A stretch of 64,000 bases of DNA from Ophiura sarsii. Taxonomy: Eukaryota > Echinodermata > Ophiuroidea > Amphilepidida > Ophiuridae. Under the pieces are notes generated by a model. It worked only from the letters and a program-made list of their open reading frames with translations. It ran no database searches and was not told the origin of the DNA. Position 1 is the stretch's first letter. Every line of letters begins with the position of its first letter. Made by a program: the position numbers and the translations under genes. Where the stretch lies: positions 29,093,798 through 29,157,797 of the forward strand of contig CM069442.1 in assembly GCA_035610835.1 (NCBI GenBank), written 5' to 3'. Of the stretch, positions 39,201-48,620 are shown piece by piece.

Positions 39201-40095
39201 AGCGAGAAGTACCTCTTAGAGCAATCCGCCATTGGTGAATTGAGCATCGAGGAGTAATATTATCTCTAGCAAAATAATTACCAGATAGGCGAAATACGCG
39301 AAATGTTATCTTGCAAAAGTCCCACACTGTCATTAAGTTCATAGGTGATTATCATAATTATTAGGAATAGGTTGATGCACAAATGTAGATCAATTATCTT
39401 TGATTTTGGATCTTCAATACTAAATAGACTTGTGATTAGAGATGTATTTATTCTTATAAATGTTTACAAACTTCTGAATTGCATACTAATAAGGGAATAA
39501 CGCTATTGTTTTAGCTAATGTTAAGCCTATGCATGTTTCATAATCAATTTACTCATACCAACAATATTTCACTTGATTGCTTAAATAGTTCCTAGCATCT
39601 GACACAAACTGTCTATGTCTGCTTGCACATGTCGCTATGCATTATCGCAGGACGCAAATACCACAAAATGTGACCAGCTGCTTGTCAGCAAGAGCGAATA
39701 GAGTGCAGCAGATTTCTCATGTGCAAACACTACTTTAGTTTTGTGGGCGTTTAAAATAAGATCTTCAGTCCTCTCAAGTCATAGTCCATTTCACTTCCAC
39801 AACAAATTGACGCCACTGTGTTTCGACTGTTCGGAGTTATAATTCAATGAACCCCAATGGAATATCTGCTGTATTATAATTTTTTTCGTTTTTTAAGTAT
39901 TTCGTTTATAGACAGAAAAGTGATACATTCACGTAAAAGCTATGTCAATCAATCGACGTCAGCGTATCAAGCTAGTGAAACAGGCTATAGTTTACTTTAT
40001 TATTATACTCACAACTGCCGATTTCCAATTTACACTTCTGCACATCAAATGGAAATGTTTTGAAATTCATAGGACACGCTTGCGTAAGCGTCAAC
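24028..40095 (-). CDS. Anion-selective Cys-loop receptor subunit (GABA-A/glycine type), six 3' exons, N-terminus missing
   Basis: Six exons (40013-40095, 37214-37363, 32123-32349, 26717-26839, 25663-25812, 24028-24291) sum to 997 nt and join in one frame to give 331 residues plus TAA. Every internal junction has AG at the acceptor and GTAAGT, GTGAGT or GTAAGA at the donor, and all codon phases agree. The product has the Cys-loop, loop F, M1-M2-M3, a basic intracellular loop and M4, so it is a pentameric plasma-membrane channel subunit. The PAR motif at the M1-M2 junction is the family mark of chloride selectivity. Loop C has no cysteine, so the second disulfide of glycine, GluCl and histamine-gated subunits is absent, which favours a GABA-A-like or orphan subunit. 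The signal peptide and the exons for the N-terminal strands and loops D, A and E were not found. Ligand and subunit class are inference. Confidence 0.9.
24292..25662 (-). other. Receptor intron, no other feature
   Basis: Intron between the loop exon and the M4 exon. AT-rich with a short ATT microsatellite near 24997-25014. I see no coding or repeat feature beyond that. Confidence 0.6.
25663..25812 (-). CDS. Receptor exon: M3-M4 cytoplasmic loop (150 nt)
   Basis: A 50-codon exon starting IEEDVDADSSDELDIH and ending NSNNHK. It is acidic and Ser/Thr-rich, as expected for the poorly conserved intracellular loop. It has a phase-0 acceptor (CAG at 25813-25815) and a GTGAGT donor at 25657-25662. 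Sequence alone would not identify it. Its phase, its orientation and its place between the M3 and M4 exons support the call. Confidence 0.8.
26717..26839 (-). CDS. Receptor exon: M3 helix (123 nt)
   Basis: Encodes ALDTWLFACLSFVILASFEY followed by VLAHYYSCRPSRQKLPSTPPE. The A-x-D-x-W start and the F-V-x-x-x-x-x-E-Y pattern are the usual M3 signature (compare KAVDVWLW...FVFLALLEY). The acceptor CAG is at 26840-26842 and the donor GTAAGT at 26711-26716, both phase 0. The intron just upstream, at higher coordinates, holds tandem decayed copies of this exon at about 156-bp spacing (about 26860-27240). Confidence 0.92.
26860..27240 (-). pseudogene. Tandem decayed copies of the M3 exon
   Basis: The M3 exon with its flanking intron is repeated. 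Exon-equivalents begin at 26839 (functional), 26996 and 27152, and a fourth partial copy fades near 27240. Both extra copies keep an AG acceptor and most of the exon but carry the same one-base insertion in the Leu-Phe codons (a run of five T instead of four), which breaks the frame, and each then meets a stop. They cannot encode M3. The shared insertion suggests one copy was inactivated and then duplicated. Confidence 0.85.
29860..30345 (-). mobile_element. Partial copy 3 of the G-run TTAA element, inverted
   Basis: Read on the minus strand it starts TTAAGGGGCGG near 30342 and includes TTGCTATGGTAAC, ACACGGGAACAAACATAACTC-like sequence and a second TTGCCAT pair. The C-run is only four bases, which suggests that long runs are later expansions. 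The other end is not defined. Confidence 0.6.
30405..31100. repeat. Three diverged tandem units of about 270-300 bp
   Basis: Each unit holds TTGTATTCATA or similar, CATACTTGAACC, CCACTTCAAT and a GGCCGGAGGAAA- or GCGCCGGAGGCAAAG-like segment. Intronic in the receptor gene. Confidence 0.55.
31404..31925 (+). mobile_element. Penelope-like element fragment with GIY-YIG endonuclease remnant
   Basis: At 31469 the plus strand reads CSDCPKTYIGKTGDPL, the start of a Penelope-type GIY-YIG nuclease with its Cys pair. After a frameshift near 31520 it continues KDKPYTRASRKTSLSEQF, then AITEHVAATNYNID, a TAG at 31660-31662 in place of the usual Trp, and EEGHVINRKPHKTTRWLKEA. After a TGA and a shift it ends TLNKDDGAYKFHNIYDQLIL. 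The reverse transcriptase is absent, so this is a 5'-truncated dead copy. The flanks 31404-31453 and 31857-31925 are inverted copies of one sequence, as in inverted pLTR ends of this group. The right copy carries a hammerhead-like core missing from the left. Confidence 0.85.
31866..31908 (+). ncRNA. Candidate decayed hammerhead ribozyme in Penelope-like end
   Basis: 31872-31878 reads TTGACGA, one base from the CUGANGA core. It is followed by a GCTAC/GTAGC stem (31880-31884 with 31892-31896) and GAAAC (31897-31901), then GTC, the usual cleavage triplet, at 31902-31904. CAGT (31868-31871) can pair with ATTG (31905-31908), with one G-U, as stem I, leaving an almost absent stem III. Hammerheads with minimal stem III are known from Penelope-like elements. 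The C3 position is T here, and one extra T precedes stem II, so activity is doubtful. Confidence 0.5.
32123..32349 (-). CDS. Receptor exon: pre-M1, M1 and M2 pore helix (227 nt)
   Basis: Reads LPYIRATFVLTRRLEFHLLF at the entry to M1, then YFFPTALLVLISWTNFFLDV for M1 and the linker, then PARVALGITTILTMFTQ for the pore-lining M2, and ends SLPRVSYVT. The Pro of M1, the W after it, the PAR selectivity filter, the Leu at the 9' gate position and the Thr at 6' are all present. Acceptor AG is at 32350-32351; donor GTAAGA is at 32117-32122. The leading two bases complete a Pro codon with the last base of the previous exon. Another reading frame stays open across the same bases and is a shadow. Confidence 0.93.
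33672..36390. repeat. Group of diverged direct duplications in intron
   Basis: Pairs: TGTGTTTCGGATTAAG...CCCTGTCATGAAATAA at 33672 and 33888; AAACATGCCATGTCATACAGGTG near 34293 and a like sequence near 34634; GGCGCCACCAGCGTCAG near 35914 with GGCGCCACTAGCGTCAG near 36299. Confidence 0.6.
37092..37200. mobile_element. piggyBac-like MITE fragment next to a splice donor
   Basis: CACTTTCCATGTGGCTATTAG and following 80 bp match one end of the family in inverse orientation; the match ends a few bases from the donor at 37208-37213 of the receptor exon. Confidence 0.75.
37214..37363 (-). CDS. Receptor exon: loop F to loop C region (150 nt)
   Basis: Encodes GHFSNELQIRWG, then AVEIHHVEDLSHFWLEV, then a Thr/Asn-rich stretch ending NSTNWGQMH. 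This matches the extracellular segment between the Cys-loop and M1, where family members read like YGYTTNEVxxxW and later LPQFxLxx. The polypyrimidine-like tract and AG lie at 37364 and above, and the donor GTAAGT is at 37208-37213. There are potential N-glycosylation sites at NLT and NST. No cysteine occurs in the loop C part. A fragment of a piggyBac-like MITE (37092 to about 37200) ends a few bases downstream of the donor. Confidence 0.88.
38667..38960. repeat. Three degenerate repeats with CTACGGGCAAACGGACCTC
   Basis: GACGAAAAAA...CCCT..TCCTACGGGCAAACG at 38670, 38750 and 38910, each followed by a GGTTGGGTTGG-like segment. A single related stretch occurs at about 28200-28245. Confidence 0.55.
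40013..40095 (-). CDS. Receptor exon: Cys-loop (83 nt)
   Basis: The exon is exactly 83 nt, the size of the conserved Cys-loop exon in GABA-A and glycine receptor genes. It encodes LTLTQA followed by CPMNFKTFPFDVQKC, with the two cysteines 13 residues apart as in the whole superfamily, then KLEIGS. The acceptor CAG is at 40096-40098 and the donor GTGAGT at 40007-40012. It ends with one base of a split codon that the exon at 37214-37363 completes as Leu. The exon is too short to show as an open frame of note and was found by its F-P-x-D and Cys spacing. The preceding exon, expected to carry the W-x-P-D motif, was searched for by eye and not found. Confidence 0.9.
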
Positions 40096-41360
40096 CTGCA
40101 TAGTAAAAGAAACAATTCATGACAGGATGGTTTTCAATAAAATTATAATATCAACATCAAATTTGTTTGAAATTAATTTCAAAGTTAAATTTGTGAAAAG
40201 GTGCAGTCATTTGCATAGTAACAAGTGTTTTGTTCCAATGAAGAATGCACACCACGGCTCCCCGACGTTAAATTTGAATTTGTTTGTATTTTTGTATTGT
40301 ATTTGGATTTAAATCGCTACCGAGAACAAAAGGGATTGTGGTGCTTGATTGCAATATTTATGTATGCTATTATTTTACGCAAAGGACCTAAAAGCGTTTA
40401 TCAAATCATCCATAATTTCAACTATTAATTCAATAACATCAGATTCAGATTCTACAAACAGGTTGTTCACTGTAGCAAAATATATTTACAACTAGAAACT
40501 CTACCCCAGGAGGTGCTATTTTCGCGACCGCATACCAATCCTCAGGCGATGAACAATTATCAATTGTCATCAAATAATCTAATGATTGAAATATGCGTAA
40601 AAACTGAACTAAACTAAACTTGACTAAACTAAACTTGGCAAAAGATGGCTTCAATATTGAGATCTAGGTCGATGTTATTTAATGCAACAATTGTAGGTTT
40701 AAGACAACAGTCATTTGAACAAATCTTTACCTCCTCTACTACCTGCCATGCTTCACCAACCATGCCAACTGTCAAACATTTCAGCAGTGTCTGGTTAGCT
40801 GACTACCACTGACATGAATGCGGCAATTACCAAGTATAGAATACAAACTGTTAGATACAGTGAATACGGTACACTAATACATGCACCATTGGAAAAATCA
40901 TTTTGCAAGATTGAAAGCCACATCATATTGGGAAAAAAGGACACAACTCTCACAAAATCTTAGACGATCATGCCTTTGATGAATATGTAATTGCGTCCTG
41001 CCAGAGGTCTCACCGGAATACATGTTTACATTTTGTCTGATCGAGAAGGGGGAGCATCTGTAGGCAGCAAGAAATTCTACAACAAAAGCATTGGCAAATG
41101 TATATCTTATTAAATTTCGTTCTGTCAAGAAAGCTGTTAACCGTTCCTTTGAGGGGTATAGCCCGATGCCGACGGCAAATGTATTAGTGACATATTTTCA
41201 TAACAATCACCGTTGAAGCGTTGACATCGACGCGGGTAAAATATAATTACGTTACGCAAGCTACGCTTGACCGTAACCATGACAGATGCCTATTGAACGT
41301 TGTCTTTCGGGATTACACCGAGGGCTTTCATCCACCCACCCATTGGGAAAGGCTGGCAAT
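40096..41360. other. Upstream of the Cys-loop exon, no feature recognised
   Basis: Probably intron of the receptor gene. The exon carrying the W-x-P-D motif was not seen. Short frames at 40445-40654 and 40898-41128 on the minus strand have no family motif. Confidence 0.4.
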
Positions 41361-41361
41361 A

Positions 41362-41966
41362 TACACCTAGCACATAAAGTCCCTGACCAGGTGCTTTGAG
41401 GTTAGCTAATTCAAAATATATAATCGGTACCAAAAATCTGAGATATACATTGAATGAGCAAATTTCTTCTCCGCAGTTTGATACCTCATTCAACAAAATC
41501 GAATGGATACTTTTAAAGTTATTGCGATTTCAATGACCGCGCATGCAACAGAAAAGTTGCACTAGGTATAGGAAATCATTGATTTGTGTGTGATTACGCA
41601 CTGAAAAAACTCACAGCTAATCAGCTAAGACTTGTATTCTTCACAGCCAGATACACCCTTTGTCCCGCACATTGCGGTTATCACTCCAGACCCATTCATC
41701 TGTCTCGTTCAGATAGCACACAGTTATGACAGTAATTACACTCAAATCAATGATTCCTATACCTAGTGCAACTTTTCTGTTGCATGCGCGGTCATTGAAA
41801 TCGCCATAACTTTAAAAGTGTCCATTCGATTTTGTTGAATGAGGTATCAAACTGCGGAAAAGAAATTTGCTCATTTAATGTATATCTCAGATTTTTTGTA
41901 CCGATTATATATTTTGAATTAGCGAACCTCAAAGCACATGGTCAGGGACTTTATGTGCTAGGTGTA
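41362..41966. mobile_element. Foldback element with 225-bp arms
   Basis: 41362-41586 and 41743-41966 are inverted copies with few differences (CACCTAGCACATAAAGTCCC, CAGTTTGATACCTCATTC, CGCGCATGCAACAGAAAAG). The loop of about 155 bp is unrelated. Diverged relatives occur at 20645-22300. Confidence 0.85.
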
Positions 41967-42287
41967 CATGTATTGGAGGCATGCGCTTAAACGGTGACAT
42001 CTCAAAATCCAATCATGTGTTGTTCACATTTTTCAAATGTTATGTTTGTTATTTAAAAATTCCAGACATGCTTCTTATCTAATACCATTATTGCATTAAT
42101 TCTCATAATGTATCACTTTAATCATTTAGAATGTATGCCCTTCCTTTCCATGCTTCAGTAAGCTTCGCAATATAATATGATAGTCATCAGGTACCGTGAT
42201 CGTTCGATAATTGCGTTTTACTAATGAGGAAAGGTTAGATTCAGAAGCGTATAGGACATGTCAAATGCGGGGCACAGGAAAAAGGGT

Positions 42288-43330
42288 TGAAGGGGGGGGG
42301 GGGGGGGGGGGGGGGAGTGTCAAAAGCCCGTATATAGAATGTCAATTTTAACAACTTTCCCAAAACATGACCCACAAGTGTTATATACCATAATATAGCA
42401 CTTATCACAAGCTTTCAAAATTGACTTAAAATGTTGCTCTGGTTGCCATGGTAACCACACAGGGCCTCTGATTGGCTAAAAACTGTAACAAGTGTAACTA
42501 AAAAACGCTAACTAGTAGTATACAGGTATTCGGATTGACGGTTAACAATGACATTCCGCACAACTACATGGATCCGAATTGTTGATATCGTTGCCATGGC
42601 GACCAGGAACTGACCAATTAGGTTATTTTGCATGATAATCCAAATTTTGAAAAGAATTTCAAACTCCGGGATCCATGAATTTGTAGACAATTATGGTCTT
42701 AATATGTATACCAAATATTATGCAAATCCAACATTTTGTTTTTGAGTTAGACCCGTTACACTTCGCAAGTTTGCGCTTTTCGACGTTTTGAGATTTCGGG
42801 GTTTTAAAAATCACATATCGAAAACAAATCTTTGCATCCATTTTTTAACATTTATCTTTATAAAAATAATTATTGCATGTTATTATCAAAGTTTTGCTAA
42901 GATAAGTGCAGTAAATTAATTGATATAGTATTTTTTTATACCATTGCCATGGCAAATCGTTAAATATAGCAGGGTCAAAAAACAATAAAATACATAAGAA
43001 ATACACCAAAATTACGTAAAATGAATCAAATTTCATAGTAAATGTAATTTCAATATTTATAATACCATTCCTGACTATAAGATGTTTTATTAAACTTTAG
43101 TTAAATATCACTGCTTGAAAATGATTACATGTAATCTAATAGGAAACCGCCATTTTGATACAAGATCGCCTCACCGATATAACTTTGTTCAAACGTAAAA
43201 AAACGAAATGTCCGATTTCAGTCAAATAAAATGCATTTTGAAGCTAACATTTTACTGCATATAATGTCTGCAATCTCATTTTTCCTTACCTAGCCAAAAA
43301 CACATATTTCTGACCCCAGACCCCCTTAAT
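42288..43330. mobile_element. TTAA-type element with G-run end, copy 2
   Basis: Left end TTGAA then 24 G (42292-42315); right end ACCCCC then TTAA near 43321-43328. The interior matches 4824-5860 in order: ACAACTTTCCC, AAGTGTTATATACCAT, GCTCTGGTTGCCATGGTAACC, a second GTTGCCATGG near 42590, and TTTTGAGTTAGACCCGTTACA. Only the left run is long here. Confidence 0.75.
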
Positions 43331-45010
43331 ACTTTTCACGCGTCGATTGGTCGAATAAAATATGCAAAATTGTTCTTTTCAGATAATCTTCCTAACTTTC
43401 AAAGCCTATCTCTGTAATTACTGAGACAACACTAGGCGTGGTTATTCTTATATATGTTAATGTATTTCTCATGGCGATTCCAAATATTGCAATGAAGCAG
43501 TTTTTTGTTGAGGTGCGTAATCAGGTGTATCCTTGGTGTAATTCAGTCATGAGTTAGACTGGTATTAAGACTCTATTACTGAATAAAGCTGTCTAATCCT
43601 TTAATCCTTTAACACAGCTAAATATAGATTTCGTGCTAGGCTAATTCTGTGCAGAATTACATGAAGGATAAACCCGTAATGATGTTGCACCACTACTTCT
43701 ATACAACGGCAGCTCACCATAGGTGGCATGAAGAGAATGAATATGGAGAGGGGCATATGCAAGCCAAAAGGTCAGAAGTCACAAACTGGTCAAAAAAAAA
43801 GGTTTCACTTCTAATAATGTTGAGAAATGCACCAATTCTGATTAAACTGGACAAAACTTAAGTTTTACATACATAATGACCATGACCCACAAACTATATA
43901 TTGTTGGAAAGCTTAAGATTCAAGGTTTTTATTTTTGCAAAAAAAAATCAAATTATACAGGGTGTGTACAATTTTTACAGGGTGGAACATAAACAATTTG
44001 ATCGTTTTTGCTCCTCACAAAATAGTTTGATAGTTTGTACAATTAGGGTTTAGCTGAAAATTCTCACCAAAATCAGAACAACCGCAGAAGGTGCTACCAA
44101 ATTTGCTAAGAATCATTTGCCCAAAATGTACACAGGAAAAGTACAGGGTGTCTAAAATGATGATGAAATAATGCATAAAATGAATGTTTGTATATAATAT
44201 TCTATAAAATTTAGTTAGCATGGACCATTTAATTTAAAAGAAAATGATTACCAAAATGAACTACATGAATATCGTTAAAGTTCCTTTTATTTTGAATACA
44301 GGGTGGTCCAAAATAGGTCTAAATAGCAAATTTTTCATAAATCTATGAACAATTCTGTGAAGAAACACTTCTGGCTTTTTTAGTTAAATGTTTTACTACC
44401 CAGGGTAGAAAAGGACTGAAGAGTCACACAAATGAAATAGAGAGACTGCGATTTGGCCATTGTTTAATCAATAAAATGAATAAAACTGTGTATTTTTTAC
44501 ATTAAAACACTCCCTGAATTGAACATCATATTCTAGTAGAGAATGTCTAGATAACAATTCAATATTAGCATTAATAGTAGCAGGCACATGTTATTAACAC
44601 ATATGAGAAGTTTGAAAACTTTCCTATGTATACTTTTAAAATGGCATCAATTTCAAAAGTTCTAGTTTTCCGCTATTTTGTGTACAAACCTATGGGCTCC
44701 TCATCCACCGGCTCCTCATCCACCGCTCCCTCCCTTGACTCACTCGACGTTTAGATTGATAACTTCACTGTTGCTAAACATGTGGCTTTAATTCTTTTTT
44801 TATTCGGTAGCTGGATAAATTGTCTTTAATATGATACCAAAAATGTTATGTTTTTTTGACAACTTCTATTTAAAATAGAAACACGTATCATGATTTTAAG
44901 GATTTTTTGAAACGATCCCACCTTATTTGATATACCTATTAGTGACCTGTGACCAAAAGCGTCTTCTCATACCCAATGTTGTGTTGGAATGGTTGGATCC
45001 AATGACGTGT
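43331..45010. other. Repeat debris, no gene
   Basis: Has four ACAGGGTG motifs (near 43957, 43977, 44142, 44300) and a TTTAATCCTTTAATCC tail near 43590-43612 that could be the 3' end of a short retroposon. No coding evidence. Confidence 0.4.
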
Positions 45011-45013
45011 CGC

Positions 45014-45175
45014 TTAACACTTTTCACGCGGCAGTCATCTATAGACGACAGTTCCAACATTTCATAAAATGTTTAAAAAATGTCAAAACTATTGATTTTC
45101 ATCACCATATTTAGAATCACCATAACAAATTTTATTAACATAATTATAATTAGTTCAGTAATTCTTGAGGTAAGC
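45014..45175. mobile_element. piggyBac-like MITE, right end missing
   Basis: TTAACACTTTTCACGCGGC then the AGACGACAGTT, TTTCATAAAATG and TTCAGTAATTCTTGAG landmarks of the family, cut near 45175. Confidence 0.8.
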
Positions 45176-45643
45176 CTGACCTGGGCCGAAAACCATGTAT
45201 GCTCCTCATCTAGTATGTTATAGAGAAAAGAGACAGCAATCAGCCATCGTTTCAATGTCCATGAGAGAACAAGATATTCACACGACTTAAATTATGATTT
45301 GTAATGATACCTTCTAAAATGTTGTAAAATAATAAAACAATGTGTAAGTAAAATGCTAAGAAACGAATTTTAATCTGATAAGAGGATTTGGTATCTTATG
45401 GAGTAGCCTAATATGATCTATGGAAACAACTTGCGAGTATTAGTACTACTTTTAGTATTAGTTATCAATTTTAGATGTTAACTTGGCAGGAACGAGATAT
45501 ATAAACGTGACACACATAAATCAGGAACACGATTATTGTAATTTGAGTCCATTAAGCTAATGATCATGAAGGAAAAGTTTCTGGCTTGCACAGTAATAAC
45601 CTATATATATATATATATGTTGATGGAAATACCCACATGCAGC

Positions 45644-46106
45644 GATGGAAATACCCACATGACTTTCCACCCGGGGTAGACCAACCCTTGGTCGAGCAGC
45701 CCTGAGTAGACTACAATAGAGCGCCCTCATGGAATAAAAAATAATAATAATAATAATACTGTTCAAAAAACACCTTGGAAACTATATTGATTATAAAGTA
45801 TATGTTAAAACACTCAGTGGTTGGTGGTCGGGGAGGTAAAAACCAGGATGGATCATTCTAAAACAACACCGGGACTGTCCGGATCATTCTAAAACTGCCC
45901 CGGGACTGTCCGGATCATTCTAAAACAACCCCGGGACTGTCCGGATCATTCTAAAACAGCCCAGGACTGTCCGGATCATTCTAAAACAACCACGGGACAA
46001 CCCTGTTTCTAACCCTAACCCTATCCACCCAGGGTTGGTCGACCCAGGGTTGGTCTACCCAGGGACTGTCTACCCCGGGTGGAAAGTCATGTGGGTATTT
46101 CCATTC
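45644..46106. mobile_element. Foldback with a 31-bp satellite in its loop
   Basis: TGGAAATACCCACATGACTT (45646) plus CCACCCGGGGTAGACCAACCC is mirrored at 46046-46104. The loop contains a TAA microsatellite (45738-45757) and five 31-bp units at 45848-45995. The right arm holds extra repeats of CCCAGGGTTGGTC (46028-46062). Confidence 0.75.
45848..45995. repeat. 31-bp tandem repeat, five units
   Basis: Unit GGATCATTCTAAAACAACCC plus CGGGACTGTCC, with small changes between units. Confidence 0.9.
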
Positions 46107-46441
46107 TTGCACATTTTTTTTTGTATATAAAGCGCAAATGTGAACAATAGCCCCACAGACATTAACAAGGCTAATGACCAGAGTGATTAAAAATGAAACT
46201 GGTAACTCTCGAAAGAGAGCTCTGAAAGGCCAATCAATTGGTTCACTGCAACTCAGAAAATATGCATAAAACAAGACACACAAATAGGCAGAGGTTAAAA
46301 ATGCCAATGAAAGTGACATCATAATAAGGTAAAAGCCCAAACATAGAGAACAACATCAAAATATAAATTATAGAAAAATAATAATATCTGGAGGTCTGAT
46401 GGGCATCAAGAGAACCTACACAACAAACTTGGGAACTAACT

Positions 46442-48620
46442 CTACCAGGAGCTGCCTGTTGTCACCTGTTGGGGCGTGACCGTGCTAAACATGGGTGCAA
46501 AGAGTGTTGAGTCGTCGGCATATACATGTAGATATAGCTCGTTGTCACAAACAAGGTCATCAATAAAAACAGAGAACAGTAGTGGGCCAATGATAGATCC
46601 TTGTGGAACAGAAGCGTTTATTGGAGCAGTGTTGGATGCCTGACCTGACATGACGACGTTGATGGATCTATCAGATAAATCGTTGTCTATCCACGAAAGC
46701 AGTCTCCAGTAACACTTTTAGCCAACAGTTTCGAGCAGAGACCGTTATGCCATACCTTGTCGAAAGCTCCTTTAATGTCAAGGGCGATGACACAAACTTC
46801 ATCGCTTTGGTCTAGGGAGTGGTTCCACTTCTGTGACAGGATGTTGAGGAGATCCGCTGTGCTGTGTCCTGCTCTAAATCCACACTGTCTGCTGGAAATC
46901 AGGTTATTGCTTAGAAGAAAGCGTTGGAGTTGTTTCTGTACTACAGCTTCCATGATCTTGCTGATGTTGCTTAGCGAGATGGGACGATACATTGTTGGGT
47001 CAGCCTTGGAACCTCTCTTGCGAATTGGTGTGACCGAGGCTATCTTACATTGGTTTGGAAACACACCATGCTTGAAGCAGAGGTCAAAATGCCTGCAGAG
47101 CGGGCTGGCGAGCTCAGCACAGCATTCCTTTAGAACCTTGGTTGGGATAAGGTCTGGTCCAGTGGCTTTATCTGGATTGAGGTGTTTTAGTAGTTTTCTC
47201 ACATCCTTAGGTTTGTCTGTTGAAGGATGAACATTTGGGGCCTGGTCTTTAGCACCTTGGAGTCTGCATTTTTCTACAAATGTCTGACAGAAAGCTTCTG
47301 CCTTGTCCCTTGCTGTGATGTGGGTAACGTTTTTATGATCGATCACTGGGATCTCAGATCGAACTGTTCTGCCAGAGAGAGTGTTGATAATTCTCCACCA
47401 TTTTTTTGCTGCTCAGCGTTTTGTCTGCGAGATCTTTTCTCAATTTGGCGTTGTAAGATATCCTAGCTTGCTTCTCAGCTTGGTTGTAGGAATGTCTAGC
47501 TTCAGCAAACTTTGCCTTGTTGGCATTAGTTGGATCCTTTTTGGCTTTCTTAAAGAGACATGCCTCATTTAGATGCCCTACGGCATTCATCGTTGAACCA
47601 AACCTAGTCTCCGGTCCTATTGGTGACTGTCTTACTTGGGATGAACAGGTCGATAGCATCGCAGATGATATTGGTGATATTAGAGCAAGCAGTTTCAGGA
47701 TCTTTCTTTTGGAATACACTTGACCAGTTTGTGGAAGCAAGGTGACCCCTTAATCCCCAATAATCGACCTTATCGTATCTCCAGACTTTCCTCCTGTGTG
47801 GTTTGTCTCTGTATACTGGAACCTCTAAGCACACCAGCACAGGGTTGTGGTCTGAGGTGTCCAGTCTAGCAGATATGGTTGAAGTTGATAGCAGATCAGT
47901 CATGACAAGATCCCGGATTTGGTCCAATCGAGTCGGTTCTTTGACGATCTTTTGTAATCCTAGAGTGTTAGCTAGTTGAAGGGTGCGTCACCCAGCTGCA
48001 TCAGTGGTGCGACTTCCTAACCAGTCAGTGTGGTAGACATTGAAATCACCGACAAGCATAATTGAGTTGGCTCCAAGTGTGCTCATTTTTTGAAGAGTGT
48101 TTGAGTCCAGGTAGTCGATGACATCACTGCTATCACTAGGTGTTCTATAAACAGCGGCAATCAGTAGCTTTTGGGATTTCAGTGCTACTGTGAACCAGAT
48201 GAGTTCGTAGTCTTTTGGATCATTTCTTGGGTCGTGGTGTATGGCAATCCCTTCTAAACAGTAGACAGCAATGCCGCCACCAGAAATTGCCTTTCTGTCT
48301 CTGCGACAGCGCAAGGAATATCCTGGAATAGATATGCAATCAGCTCCATCAGGTACAGTCTCATCAAGGAAGGTTTCAACAACAATGACAATAGATGGTT
48401 TCTTTATTGAGCAAATGTTGGCAAGTTCTCCGATGTTTGAACGAAGTCCACGTATGTTGACCTCCATTATTCGCAATTCCGTTTCTCGTAGTCGATGGGC
48501 ATGCTTATGTTGTTTCCGTTTTGATCTGTCCGTTTTCTTTCGAGGCTTGGTTTTGAGACTTGTAGCAATAAGATTACAGGTGAGGGGTTGCTAGCCCCTA
48601 CACCCAGTGCGCACCTGCGG
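46442..48620 (-). pseudogene. Degraded non-LTR retrotransposon (endonuclease and reverse transcriptase), 3'-truncated
   Basis: Reading down from about 48620, a Lys/Arg-rich segment leads into an APE endonuclease: MEVNIRGLRSNIGEL, VVETFLD, GGGIAVY, GDFNVYHTDW and SDHNPV. The endonuclease has an in-frame TGA near 47985. A frameshift near 47610 leads to a linker, a second near 47350 leads to the reverse transcriptase (LNPDKATGPDLIP, YRPISLSNISKIME, FRAGHSTADLL, DIKGAFDKVWH), and a third near 46690 leads to GSIIGPLLFSVFIDDL and YADDSTLF. The sequence stops soon after the YADD box, so the thumb, C-terminus and 3' UTR are missing. The motifs differ from those of the intact element at 54.5-57.8 kb, so it is another family. 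It cannot make a functional protein. Confidence 0.9.

Noticed and set aside
40898..41128. Minus-strand frame considered as the missing upstream receptor exon
   Set aside because: It lacks W-x-P-D and the other loop A/E residues, and its phase and ends do not fit.
46130..46340. Hydrophobic minus-strand frame (FYAYFLSCSEPIDWPFRALF)
   Set aside because: Looks like two membrane spans, but I recognise no family, it runs into satellite repeats at its end, and no exon boundary decides it.
46757..47230. 157-codon plus-strand frame
   Set aside because: Antisense shadow of the degraded reverse transcriptase on the minus strand.
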